In this document: piece after piece, positions 26,101 to 40,324 of the stretch
Position numbering within the stretch: the first letter of the stretch is position 1
Layout of the letters: every line of letters begins with the position of its first letter
Assembly (NCBI RefSeq): GCF_019703515.2
Contig: NC_059348.1
Coordinates: forward strand, 19,549,656 to 19,613,655
DNA from: Myxocyprinus asiaticus
Lineage: Eukaryota; Chordata; Actinopteri; Cypriniformes; Catostomidae
DNA: 64,000 nucleotides
Direction of reading: 5' to 3'
The notes under the pieces: generated by a model
Seen by the model: the letters and a program-made list of their open reading frames with translations, nothing else
What the model was told of the DNA's origin: nothing
Database searches by the model: none
Translations under genes and position numbers: made by a program

Positions 26101-29100
26101 TCCTCAGCGGTGGCCACTCTGCTCGGGTTGATGCAAATGAGACCGCTTCAGCACTGGCTGCTGACTCGGGTCCCGAGATGGGCATGGCACCGCGGGACAC
26201 ATCGCATAGCCATCACGCCAGTCTGTCAAGGCCTCTTCAGCCCTTGGACCAACCTCACATTTCTACGGGCAGGCGTTCCCCTAGAGCAGGTCTCCAGGCA
26301 CGTCGTGGTTCTGACAGATGCCTCCAAAATGGGCTGGGGCACTGTATGCAACGGGCACACAGCCGCCGGCTCCTGGACAGGCCCACGGCTACATTGGCAC
26401 ATCAACTGCCTCAAGTTGCTGGCAATTCTGCTTGCCCTGCAGAGGTTTTGGCTGTTGATCCAGGGCAAGCATGTGTTAGTTTGGACAGACAACATGGCAA
26501 TGGTAGCATATATCAACCGTCAAGGAGGTCTACGCTCCCATTGTATGTTACAACTCGCCCGCCGTCTCCTCCTCTGGAGTCAGCAGCACCTCAAGTCGCT
26601 GCGAGCCACTCACATCCCGGGCGACCTCATCACTGCAGTGGACGCGCTGTCATGGCAGGTTACCCTCAGGGGAGAGTGGAGACACCACCCTCAGGTGGTC
26701 CAGCTGATTTGGAGTCGATTCGGGCAGGCACAGGTAGACCTGTTCGCTTCCCAAGAATCCTCCCACTGCCCGCTCTGGTACGCCCTGACCGAGGAACCTC
26801 TCGGTATAGACGTGCTGGCACACAGCTGGCCCCCTGGACTTTCCCCCAGTGAGCCTACTTGCACAGACCCTGTGCAAGGTCAGGGAGGATGAGGAGCAGG
26901 TCGTCCTGGTAGCACCCTACTTGCCCACCCAGATGTGGTTCTCGGACCTCACGCTCCTCGCGAGGAAGGACCTTCTTTCTCAGGAACAGGGCACCATCTG
27001 GCACCCACGACCAGACCTCTGGAATCTCCATGTCTGGCCCCTGGAAGGGACGTGGAAGACTTAAGTGGTTCCACTAGACACGATCACTCAGGCTAAGGCC
27101 CCCTCTATGAGGCACCTGTATGCCTTGAAGTGGCGTCTGTTTGCTAAGTGGTGTTCTTCCTGATGCGAAGACCCCCAGAGAGGTGCAGTCGGATTGGTGC
27201 TTTCCTTCCTGCAGGAGAGGTTAGAAGGGCGGCTGTCCCCCCACCTTGAAGGTTTATGAAACCGCTATAGTGGCACACCACGACACAGTGGACGGTAAGT
27301 CCTTGGGGAAGCATGACCTGATCATCAGGTTCCTGAGAGGTGCCAGGAGGCTGAATCCCTTCAGACTGTGCCTCATTCCCTCATGGGACCTCTCTGTAGT
27401 TCTTCAGGGTCTACGGAGAGCCCCCTTTGAGCCCCTGCAGTCAGCTGAGCTTAAGGCACTCTCTTTGAAGACTGACCTCCTGACTGCGCTCACTTCCATC
27501 AAGAGGGTAGGAGACCTGCAAGTGTTCTCTGTCAGCAAAACGTGCCTGGAGTTCGGTCCGGGCTACTCTCACGTGATCCTGAGATCCCGACCGGGCTATG
27601 TGCCCAAGGTTCCCACGACCCCTTTTAGGGATCAGGCGGTGAACATGCAAGCGCTGCCCCAGGAAGAGGCAGACCCAGCCCTGACATTGCAGTGTCCAGT
27701 GCACGCTTTACGCATCTATTTGAATTGCACACAGAGCTTTAGAGTCTCTGAGTAGCTCTTTGTCTGCTTTGGTGGACAGCGGAAAGGAAGCACTGTCTCC
27801 TAGCAGAGGATCACCCACTGGGTCATTGACGCCATAACAATGGCATATCACGCCCAGGACGTGCCGCCCCCGGCAGGGCTATGAGCCCATTCTACCAGGA
27901 GTGTGGCGGCCTCCTGGTCCTTGACCGGTGGCGCCTCTCTAACAGACATTTGCAGAGCAGCGGGCTGGGCAACACCCAACACATTTGCAAGGTTCTACAA
28001 TCTCTGGGTGGAACTGGTTTCATCCCGTGTAGTGGCAGGCACAAGCAGGTATGTCCGGGACAGCTGGCCGGGTGTATCGCTTCATCTCCCCTGAGCTGAA
28101 GACGTGCGCTGTTGACTCCCAGTAGTGTTCACAAACTGTGTTCCCTGGATGATTTCCACCAAACCCTGTGGCAGACGAGTTTGCAGAGAAACTCGCTGCC
28201 AGCTCAGTACATGTGCTAACTAAGCCCTGTACTGGGGTAGGTGTTCCGCATGTGTTGGTTCCCCATAGGTAACCCCATGCAATGTATATTTTCCACTAAT
28301 TCGTTTCCCTGTTGGTAAACTGCGTCTTCCTTGGGCAGAGGCCCCTCTTCCCCAGTCACCATGTTTGTAGAAACTCCTCCCCCGTAGGGTAGGACCTACC
28401 ATGGGACTTCTCCACATGACATACTTCCGACAAAGCTGGGCAAGACCATGTGACGTATTTCCACTCAAATACCCCCCCCCCCCATGGGCGGGGTGTGCTC
28501 TCCGCGGTGACTTCTCCTTGGGAGGGACACTCCCCAACGTAGACCTGGTGGCCCCAGTCGGTTAAAAAAAAAAAGAGGATAAGAGGCCACGGCTGGGCTA
28601 GCCTGTCTCTATCTTTTGGGCAGTCGACTTGTCCCCGAAGGGCCGTTCGACACTCATAAAAGCGTTGGGGGAGGTTACGTGTTAGCCTGCTGTGCTGGCT
28701 ACGAGGCACACAGTGGTCTACCTGTCACACACAGCCAGTTCATGTAACACAGTTCGGCCAGTTGTGGTGTTTCGTATAGGGACCCCTAGTGTCACTACAT
28801 CGACACAACGTCAAGTGAGTGACAGATAGGGAACGTCCTGGTTACTTGCGTAACCTCCATTCCCTGATGGAGGGAACGAGACGTTGTGTCCCTCCTGCCA
28901 CAACGCTGGACTACCCGCTGAAATGGCCGGGACCTTGTCTCAGCTCCTCAGCACAAAACCTGAATGAGTGGTTGCATACCAGCTCCTTTTATACCGTATG
29001 TTTGGGGGAGTGGTATGCAAATACCACACGCCAATTTTCATTGGCCTTTTATCAAAGACCAGAGGTGTTTTGGGCTCCCAAGAGCGACCCCTAGTGTCAC

Positions 29101-32100
29101 TACATCGACACAATGTCTCGTTCCCTCCATCAGGGAACGGAGGTTATGCAAGTAACCAGGACGTTTCATGGCTGGGTTGTGTGATGAAAGACAGGTGTTC
29201 GTGAGGTGTACCATCTTGGTCACCGATGCTCTGGCACAGATTCCCGCTGCTGGAGCAGATAGTTTGTGGTTGTCGCTGTCTGAATTTCAGAGTTAGCTGT
29301 TTTTTCAAATATAGAAAGGTCAATAAATGTGTCTGTGTTTCCGCTAATCTCGTCTCCCTACAAAATGTATTGAACTTTATTTTTAAAGTGTAACACCCAT
29401 CCACTGACATACATATGGAATCTTGGTTTATTACAATAAACATTTATATTTGGGTTAATTAGAAACCAGAACCTCTAAAAACTACACCCAAAAAGTAACC
29501 ACTAGACCAATCAGTCATGTTCTTCATAAAATTGCTGATCTATGTGTTCATCTAACAAACTAACAACTAACAAAATCCCAAGACTGATAGTGGCAGATGT
29601 AGAGATGAAATTACCATATAATGTGAAATATCCATTTGAGTGCTTGAATTGGTCATTAAGAATGACTGTTTATCAAAATAGGTGATTTAAAAGAATCTCT
29701 TATTGTGCGTAAAATAATTAATATTCATGAGTTTCGCAGCACTGCCTCCCAAAGTACAGTTTTCCTAGAGTTTATTTCTATTTAGAACTAACTTTGTGTT
29801 AATGTTCCCTTTCAAATGGCTTATTCCAGCTGCTAAAAGTTGATAGGCCTACAGGATTTTATTAGCAGAATAACACTGGGCATGCACCCTCCATCCATAG
29901 GTACACTTAACAAAATAAAACTATTTGGACTGCATAATGTGAAGTTCATTCCAGATTGCCAGTTTTTTTGTCAAGGAACATTTAGAATTTGTTGATATGT
30001 TTAATAGATAATGTCTTGGTACTCTGGAGATTTTTTTTTATGTTGGCAAATCAGTAGCAAAATGGTTACTATGTGATTCCTGTGGAAATACAGTTGTATC
30101 GCAAATTCATGGATATTTATAATTTGATTGTGACTCCAGTTAATGAACTAGTACTTGTTGCAATGAAGCTTGGTACCTTGATCCATAAGAACTATGCATG
30201 GGTGCTTGCTTTGGTGTTGCCAACCCTCATAGTCTGCATGCCACCCCATGAAAAAATGTCTACGTCCGCCCCGGTAAGCACCTCCTCCACATTGTGCGTT
30301 CACTATCAAAATCCTTCTAAACTTTTGCGGGACCACAGACAGCACACATACATCACAGCTAGCATTTAATCTTCACCCTGCGTGCTGCGAATGAAACACA
30401 AAAACCCGCGTTTATACAAAGAATCCCCAACCTTCACTTAAAATCCCCATTAGTTGTGTAATAAAATGTGATTCGAATTTGATGTGCTATTAATACAGTA
30501 GGCTACGAATCTGAAAATGGCAATATATGCTGAACACTTGTATGCTGAAAGTAAATGTTTTACTGATATAAAAAGGTTACTTACTGTATATAGATATATG
30601 CAATATACTGTATATGTCATCATGACAAAAATGGCAATTTTCATATATGTAACATGTTTTTTAAAATATTTGTGTAATTTAAATGTGTACATAAATGCTC
30701 AAATATATGAACTCTAATTGTATTTCGTATATGGCCATATACCCGATTTAAATATAAAACAATGTAATAATTGCAACAGGCCTAATTATTGAATCCTCAT
30801 TTGTGTTTTTAGTTTACTGATTTATTGTATGTCTATTTTAACCTTAGATAAGTTTTCTTGCGTTACCTAACTGCACCATATACTGATGACCAAACTTTTG
30901 TCGTGGCAACGTAACTGATTATGTTGTGACAACCGGAAAAGTGAAATTCCTAGATTCGTAGCTACAATGTAACTTTGGAACTGTGCCACTCCGTCATGAC
31001 GACGTTGTGGCAACATCGAGGAACAATAGTTGTTTGTTGGTTACCATTATGTAATTTTTGCTTTGAATGATTATTCTATGTGCGGACATGCAGTAGTCTA
31101 ACCTAATTTATGTCCTTATTTTCCAACATAATTTAAAGGCTATTTAAACATTTGTGCTTATGAATAATGAATGCAGACTAAAAGTTCATTTACTTAATTT
31201 ATTTTGAAGGAGAACAGAGAAAAAATGCAACAATAAAAGAAATTGAGACCTATTGCCACATAATTGCAACAAAATTACAAGGCTAAATGACTTCTGTGCT
31301 CAAATTAAACTTTAACGCACTCTTAACACCTAATGCATTGAATTACATTTGTTAATTTAATTTAAAGCAATTTTAAGGATATATAAAAATGGAAAATTAC
31401 TTCATTACAATATAATCTTCAGATCTACATATTTTTTTTCAATAAATAACTATATTAAATTAATCGCAAAAATGCAAAATTAATAAGTTAGCAATAAAAT
31501 TAAAAATTAACAATTAAAAATGAATATACACTGGCGACCAAAAGTTTGGAATAATGTACAGATTTTGCTCTTATGGAAAGAAATTGGTACTTTTATTCAC
31601 CAAATTGGCATTCAACTGATCACAATGTAAAGTCAGGACATTAATAATGTGAAAAATGACAGCTTTGCTGATCCTTGGCATTCTAGCTGTCAGTTTGTCC
31701 AGAAACTCAGGTGACATTTCACCCCATGCTTCCTGTAGCACTTGCCATAGATGTGGCTGTCTTATCGGGCACTTCTCACACACCTTACAGTCTAGCTGAT
31801 CCCACAAAAGCTCAATAGGGTTAAGATCCATAACACTCTTTTCCAATTATCTGTTGTCCAATGTCTGTGTTTATTTGCCCACTCTAACCTTTTCTTTTTG
31901 TATTTCTGTTTCAAAAGTGGCTTTTTCTTTGCAATTCTTCTAAATAAGGCCTGCACCCCTGAGTCTTCTCTTTACTGTTGTACATGAAACTGGTGTTGAG
32001 CAGGTAGAATTCAATGAAGCTGCAAGCTGAGGACATGTGAGGCATCTATTTCTCAAACTAGAAACTCTGATGTACTTATCCTCTTGTGTAGTTGTACATC

Positions 32101-32683
32101 TGGGCCTTCCCTATCTCTTTCTGTCCTTGTTAGAGCCAGTTGTCTTTTGTCTTTGAAGACTGTAGTGTACACCTTTGTATGAATTCTTTTGTTTGTTTTT
32201 TTTGGCAATTTCAAGCATTGTATAGCCTTCATTCCTCAAAACAATGATTGACTGATGAGTTTCTAGAGAAAGCTGTTTCTTTTTTGCAATTTTTGACCTA
32301 AAATTTACCTTAAGACATGCCAATCTATTGCATACTGTAGCAACTCAAAAACACACACAAAGACCATGTTAAGCTTCATTTAACAAACCAAATAGCTTTC
32401 AGCTGTGTTTGATTTAATGGAAAGTGATTTTCTAGTACTAAATTAGCAATTTAGCATGATTACTCAAGGATAAGGTGTTGGGAGTGATGGCTGCTGGAAA
32501 TGGGGCCTGTCTAAATTTGATAAAAATGACTTTTTTCAAATAGTGATGGTGCTGTATTTTACATCAGCAATGTCCTGACTATACTTTGTAATCAGTTGAA
32601 TGCCACTTTGGTGAATTAAAGTACCAATTTTCTTTCCGAAACAGCAACATTTTTACATTATTCCAAACTTTTGGCCGCCAGTG

Positions 32684-32747
<64 letters not shown>

Positions 32748-33869
32748 GCAGACCTCTGCCTTTCCTATGAAGGAGGAAGTGAGAGCTGGGAGAACAATCC
32801 GCATAAGACTTTAATGCCACACTTTTCAGTGTACCTCAATACATAAACATGCTTTTCAGCACAATAATCAAACTCATTCAACAACACTCAGCAGTCATTG
32901 TGACACAGTCACACACACAGCTCCATGTGTCTCTCTCTCCCCATCTGCCACTGTCTTCTCTTCTCCCTGGAACGTGAGACTAGTGTGGCGCACAGGTGGA
33001 ACTCATTTACCATTTAGCTCTCCAGCTTCACTATGCCCGATGCTGCTTGGCCACGCCCTGCTCACCACAATAACCTTGCTGTTGAAATGGATGCTAGAAG
33101 GGATGTTGTAACGCAGCACAAGTGTTTTAAACATATGTGGAAATCCCATATCTTCATCAATGGAGTAGGGCAACATAACTTTGACAATGAACACCCCAAG
33201 CGCTATAGTTCTTGTTTCATATCTGTCCGAACTAGCACCAAGTGCTTGTTTAAAGACAGAAGGGATTGTGTCTGTGTGCAGTTTCGGGCTCACCTGCGGC
33301 TCTGTGTGCACTGTGCGCTATCTATCCACGGGTGATGTCAGCATAAATAAATAATCAAACATCTATGTATTACCAGTATACGGCACTCGCGTCAAGCAAT
33401 GTCTGCAAACAGTGCCTGTTTTGTAAAGGTTTTATGACCATCGCTGTTGTGATTGACCACAAAAATAAAAAGTTCTCAGACAGGAGACTTGAATGACGTA
33501 GGGGCTTCTATCTTGTGACTTGTTTTCTCCGCTTGCCATTTTCAACTTCACATTAATGCGTGCAGAACTGTGATGTCATCAAATGATTTAACATACTTAC
33601 AGTTAATAGGACACCTTCTCTCTGTTGAAAGTTGACCCACATGAAACACAGGCAGAGTGTGTCCATCTACAGAGCCATACAGATACATTAGTGGAGGTTA
33701 CAACTGTGCATGTCTATTTGGCGCTTTATTTTCTTTGCTAAAGTTTATGATCCAGTTGCGTTATTAAACTAGAGATGAACCATGGAGTAAATGCTTACCG
33801 AAGCATGGGTGGTGAACCGTACAGTTAGTTTTTTTACTGAGAACCGTTACACCCCTAATAGATAGATAT

Positions 33870-33906
<37 letters not shown>

Positions 33907-36900
33907 TTCACATTTATATTATATTATGTATACATTTATTTTAACAAATATCATCAAACATATTTACATACATAAAAGTTTATCCTGTATAATACACTTC
34001 TGTTAAAAATATTTGGCTAATGATAGCGGACATTTCAGGTGATTAAAGCTGCCAAATAATCACAGATGCAAAAATATTAACAGAACTTCAACTAGAAGGT
34101 AATAATATTACTTAACCAATCTTTTGTGGTTGTTGCATTTTCATCAGTGGACCCTCACAATGAAATGCATGCTGTTTTTTCTTCAATCATTGGATCGGAT
34201 CATAAGCAGAGAACATGAAACATAAGTACTGTGGCTCACATATCGCATGTTTTAAAATGCACTCTTTTAACATTTTAAAATATGTTTTCACTGTAATGTT
34301 CTAATTGCAAAATAGACTGCAGAAGATGAAAGTTGAGTTTTTAATCTTGAATTTGATACCAGGTTTGTGAACATTGATGAAGGTTTTGATATAAAACAAA
34401 GCATTTTTTATAGCCATACTCAAATGGCCCACCTGTTTGCAAGTGACAGTTAGCAGGTTTAAAATGGGCATGTAAGACAGCCTCTGTAGCACCCCCATTT
34501 TCACCCACAGTCACCAAAATTTATACATATAGTTATCATCAAGCTGGACAACTTTTAGAATTATAATTATTAGCTCCACCCAACAGGAAGTTGGCCATTT
34601 TGGATTTTTTAAATATTGCAGTCTCTGAACTTTTACATACTCCTCCTAGGGGATTCATGAGACTGTCACTACATTTAGACAACATTATGCCAAGACACTG
34701 AAGATGCTAAATTGCGAACAGATTTTGAAATATCGAATGGTGTTGCCATGGTGAGGTATTAAATTAAATGGTGAAAAATTGCAAACAAGAAGTGTCTCAT
34801 ATCTTCTGCGTGCAATGTGTGATTTAGATCACAATTGAGATATGTTGGGGGCTAATCACATGGATTTGACTATTTTGGGTCATGGACATAGCGCCACCAC
34901 CTGGCAGCAGGAAGTGTGCCAAATTGCTTCAAGATTGTTTAGAATAATCTCATGGCAACGCATTACATGTCATTATTCCTTTTTATGTGTATTCACATGT
35001 TTTTGAGGTACTTGGCATGCTTGAATTTTCACATTATTTTGCACACACATATCAGTGTTGTCGGCCATTAGGCCTGGGCAAAAGTTAACACATGGGCATG
35101 GCTGAGGAGCTCTGTAGTGCCACCTTTTGACAAAAGTGGTGGGGTCCGTTTCTTCTATGGTCACCAAACTTCCTACATATATTGTTCTCATCAAGCCGGA
35201 CATCTTTCAAAATTACAATCATTAGCTCCATACAACAGGAAGTCGGCTATGTTGGAAATTTCAGGCCCTGAGCTTTTGAATACTCCTAGGGGATTAATGT
35301 GACTGGCACCAAACTTAGGCAATATTACGGCAAGACATTGAAGATGCTAAATTGCAAACTGATTTTTAGAATGGTGTTACCATGGCGAGGCAATAAGGTA
35401 AGGGCAGAAATGTTAAACAGGAAATTCCTTATAACTTCTGTGTGCATTGTATGATTTCGATGAAAATTCAGCTGTATGTTTTGTAATGGGGGCTGATTAC
35501 ATTTATGCAGTTATTATGGGTCATGGTCATAGCGTCACCAACTGGCACTAGGAAGTAAAGCATTTTTATCAGGCTTTGAAATAGCCCTCTTGTGTTTACA
35601 TGAATTGCTTAAAAAATTCTTTAGAATAATGTCAAGGCACTGCTGATGTAAAATTGTAAAGGGATGTTTGATATCTTAAATACTGTTGTCATGCTAACGC
35701 ATTAATTGTTATTATTCCTTTCTTCCTATATTTGGGTGTTTTTGAGGCACTTGGCATGCTTAACATTTCATTACATTTTGCACACACATCAGAGTTGTTG
35801 GCCATTAGGACTAGGCAAAAGTTGGGGGGGAGGGTGTGCAGGGGGGCTCTGTAGTGACCCCTTTTAAATGGTCATGTAAGACCGCCTCTGTAGCACCCCC
35901 ATTTTCACTAACAGTCACCAAACTTGGTGCATATATAATTCTCATCAAGCCGGACAACTTTCATACTCACAATCATTAGCTCCGCCCAACAGGAAGTTGG
36001 CAATTTGAATTTCCTGAAAATCGTAGGCTCTGAACTTTTAAATACTCCTCCTAGGGGATTCATGTGACTGGCACCAAATTTGTGCAACATCATGCCATTA
36101 CATTGTAGATGCTAAATTGCGAACATATTTTTTATATTTTGAACAGTGTCTTCATGGCCAAGTAATACATTTATGGCAAAAAATTGGAAACAGGAAGTGC
36201 CTTTTATCTTCTATGTGCATTGTGTTATTTTGATGAAAATTCAGCTGTATTTTTGGTAATGGGGGCTGATCACATTTATGTGGCTATTATGGGTCACGGT
36301 CATAGTGCCACCAACTGGCAGCAGGAAGTATGGCACTTTTAACAAACTTTGAAATAGCCCTTTTATGTTTACATAAATTGCTTCAAAATTCTTTAGAATA
36401 ATGTCAAGACACTGATGAGGTAAAATCATCAAGGGATATTTGATATCTTAAATAGTGTTGCCATGCCAACACATTAATTGTTATTATTCCTTTCTTCCTA
36501 TATTTGGGTGTTTTTGAGGCACTTGGCATGCTTAAAACTTCATTAAATTTTGCACACACATCAGAGCCGTTGGCCATTAGGGCTGGGCAAAAGTTCACAC
36601 ATGGGCGTGTAGGGGGGCTCTGTAGTGCCCCCTTCAAAATGGGCCTATAAGACGGCCTCTGTAGCACCCCCATTTTCACCTACAGTCACCAAAATTGGTA
36701 CATAAATAGTTCTCATCAAGCTGGACAACTTTCATAATTATAGTTATTAGCTCCACCAAACAGAAAGTCAGCCATTTTGGATTTTTTTAATATTGCAGTC
36801 TCTGAACTTTTAAATACTCCTCCTAAGGGATTCATGAGACTGTCACCACATTTAGACTATATCATGCTAAGACTTTGAAGATGCTAAATTGTGAACAGAT

Positions 36901-39900
36901 TTTTGATATATCAAACAGTGTTACCATGGCGAGGCATTAAAGGCGAAAAATGGGAAACAGGAAGGGTTTCAAATCTTCTGTGTGCAATGTGTGATTTAGA
37001 TCAAAATTGAGATGTACAGTTGTGCTTATAAGTTTGCATACCCTGGCAGAAATTGTGAAATTTTGGCATTGATTTTGAAAATATAACTGATCATGCAAAA
37101 AAATTGTCTTTTATTTAAGGATAGTGATCATATGAAGCCATTTATCATCACATAGTTGTTTGGCTCCTTTTTAAATCATAATGATAACAGAAATCACCCA
37201 AATAGCCCTGATCAAAAGTTTACATTCCCTTGAATGTTTGACCTTGTTACAGACACACAAGGTGACACACACAGGTTTAAATGGCAATTAAAGTTTAATT
37301 TCCCACACCTGTGGCTTTTTAAATTGCAATTAGTGCCTGTGTATAAATAGTCAATGAGTTTGTTAGCTCTCACGTGGATGCACTGAGCAGGCTAGATGGG
37401 GAGCAGAAAAGAACTGTCAAAAGACCTGCGTAACAAGGTAATGGAACTTTATAAAGATGGAAAAGAATATAAAAAGATATCCAAAGCCTTGAAAATGTCA
37501 GTCAGTACTGTTCAATCACTTATTAAGAAGTAGAAAATTCTGGGATCTCTTAATACCAAGCTAAGGTCAGGTAGACCAAGAAGGATTTCAGCCACAACTG
37601 CCAGAAGAATTGTTCGGGATACAAAGAAAAACCCACAGGTAACCTCAGGATAAATACAGGCTGTTCTGGAAAAAGATGGTGTAGTTGTTTCAAGGAGGAC
37701 AATACGACAATACTTGAACAAAAATGACCTGCATGGTCGAGTTGCCAGAAAGAAGCCTTTACTGCGCCAATGCCACAAAAAAGCCCTGTTACAATATGCC
37801 CGACAACACCTTGACACGCCTCACAGCTTCTGGCACACTGTAATTTGGAGTGACGAGACCAAAATAGAGCTTTATGGTCACAACCATAAGCGCTATGTTT
37901 GGAGAGGGGTCAACAAGGCCTATAGTGAAAAGAATACCATCCCCACTGTGAAGCATGGTGGTGGCTCACTGATGTTTTGGGGGTGTGTGAGCTCTAAAGG
38001 CATAGGCAATCTTATGAAAATTGATGGCAAGATGAATGCAGCATGTTATCAGAAAATACTGGCAGACAATTTGCATTCTTCTGCACGATAGCTGCGCATA
38101 GGACGCTCTTGGACTTTCCAGCATGACAATGACCCTAAGCACAAGGCCAAGTTGACCCTCCAGTGGTTACAGCAGAAAAAGGTGAAGGTTCTGGAGTGGC
38201 CATCACAGTCTCCTGACCTTAATATCATCAAGCCACTCTGGGGAGAGCTAAAATGTGCGGTTCATGCAAGACGACCAAAGACTTTGCATGAACTGGAGGC
38301 ATTTTGCCAAGACGAATGGGCAGCTTTACCACCTGCAAGAATTTGGGGCCTCATAGACAACTATTACAAAAGACTGCACGCAGTCATTGATGCTAAAGGG
38401 GGCAATACACAGTATTAAGAACTAAGGGTTGCAGACTTTTGAACAGGGGTCATTTAATTTTTTTCATTGTTGCCATGTTTTGTTTTATGATTGTACCATT
38501 CTGTTATAACCTACAGTTGAATATGAATCCCATAAGAAATAAAAGAAATGTGTTCCTGTTCACACATGTATTCTTTAAAAATGGTGCATATATTACCAAT
38601 TCTCCAAGGGTATGCAAACTTTTGAGCACAACTGTATGCTTAGTCTTGGGGGCTAATCACATGGATGTGACTATTTTGGGTCACACTCATAGCACCACCA
38701 CCTGGCAGAAGGAAGTGTGGCTCTTACAACAGACTTTAAAATAGTCCTCTTATATTTACCCAAATTGCTTCAAAATTGTTTCGAATAATGTCAAATGCCA
38801 AATGTATGTGTCCACCTTGCAGTGTATTCTGAAAGCCACCGGGTGGAAATGGACCCATGGTTTTTGGGCCCGTCATTGCTTCTTGCAGCTATATTTATTA
38901 TTATTATTATTTTCAAGGTTTTTGCTTTTGGGGCACTTAACATGCTTAAAAACTGAAAAGATTTTGCACACTCATCAGAGTTGTCGGATGTTAGGGCTAG
39001 AAAAAAATTGTAGTTGGGCATGAAGGGGGTCTCTGCAGCGCCCCCTTGAACATGGGTGTGTAAGGGGGGCTCTGTAGCACTCCCACTTTCGTCTATAGTC
39101 ACCAAAATTGGTATATATATAGTTTTCATCAAGCCGGACAATTTTCATAATTACAGTCATTAGCTCCACCCAACAGGAAGTTGGCCATTTTGGATTTTTT
39201 GAAAATTGCAGGCTCTGAACTTTATATACTCCTCCTAGGGCATTCACGTGACTGTCACCAAATTTAGGCAACATTATGCCAAGACATTAAAGATGCTAAA
39301 TTATGAATGGATTTTGATTTTTGATATCGAACATTGTTGCCATGGCAAGGCAATAAATTCATGGAAGAAAATGGGGAAAAGGAAATAGAACCGCACCCGG
39401 TTCTATCAGAGACAGATACAGATAATTTTGTCATTTGAACAGATACAGATAATGGCTTCGCTGCACACCTTTAATGTTTGGTAATGGGGGCTGATCTCAT
39501 GGATGTGGCTATTGTGGGTCACGGTCGTAGCACCACTGTGGAGGTGGAGGCGTGGTCGAGTGCCGATTTGTGAATGGAGAGCGAAACCGGGAGATGAGAG
39601 AAGTAAGGAGTTACACCTGTGGGCAATTTTACTAACAGCTGTTCTGTGTTGCAGTGAGAGGTGACAGAGAGATAAAGGGGAGCTTTACACAGAGGAGAGA
39701 GAATGCCACGTGCCGTTCTCTGTGTGTGTGTGTGCATGCGTGCGTGTGCGTGTGTGTGTGTGCTTGTGCTTGTCAGCACTGAAAAGTTTGAAACTGAATA
39801 AATACGGAGAATGTGAAATACTTATCTGGCGCACTGCTCCCTCATTTATTGATAAAGCAGGAACCTGTTACAGCCATCAACTGGCAGCAGGAGGTGTGGA

Positions 39901-40286
39901 TTTTACAACAGATTTTAAAATAGTCCTGTTATATTTACCTGAATTGCTTCAGGTAAATAGGGAGTGGTTTGTTAGGGGGTCGTAATGTTTCATTACAACA
40001 CATTACACAATGCATAATAACAGTTCAAATTAAAGCACAGATAAATAAAAAATGTATATTCAATGTAGGGATGCCACGGTGTGAGCTTTTGATGGTTAGA
40101 TTACAGTCTGATAAAAAAAAAACGTGGTTAACCGGTTTTACAATTATATGCACATTTTCTTGTTATGCAACAGCACTGATGCAAAAAAATGCATATCATA
40201 TAACAAATGTCTAAACGTCTAAGTGGACGTATTTATGGGGGATATGTGGACGGTACGGGAAGCCCTATAATAAGAAAACTAATACA

Positions 40287-40324
<38 letters not shown>

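Larger units (their letters stand above)
24591..29166 (+). mobile_element. DIRS-type retrotransposon, copy 2, with inverted termini
   Basis: The order is left inverted terminus, gag, RT/RNase H, tyrosine recombinase, internal complementary region, right inverted terminus. The two termini are in opposite orientation and nearly identical over about 160 bp. This split arrangement, with a tyrosine recombinase in place of an integrase, defines DIRS elements. It is defective: gag is fused to the middle of RT by an internal deletion at about 25803, and the recombinase has stops. Confidence 0.9.
34450..39950 (+). repeat. GGGCCC-family tandem array 3
   Basis: Head-to-tail units of the same repeat as at 9521. 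The anchor GTCACCAAA occurs near 34509, 35160, 35916, 36683 and 39097, giving spacings of about 650, 755, 768 and, once the 1.62-kb Tc1 insert is subtracted, about 795 bp. Each unit repeats CACCCCCATTTTCACC, GGACAACTTTCA, CCATGGCGAGGC, GGGTCATGGTCATAGCG and GCACTTGGCATGCTTAA. The terminal GGGCCCGTCATTGCTTCTTG and CAGCTATATTTATT appear at 38868-38898. Interrupted by a Tc1 copy and by an LTR-like insert at 39537. Confidence 0.85.

Noticed and set aside
25311..26852. 513-residue open frame taken as one protein
   Set aside because: Only the first part (to about 25803) is gag sequence. After the deletion joint the true RT frame is another one, and this frame is a shadow.
33597..33662. Minus-strand segment with AG and GTAAGT borders, open in frame
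   Set aside because: The 22 codons ([13 protein letters not shown]...) do not resemble any MPP region; borders of this kind arise by chance in long introns.
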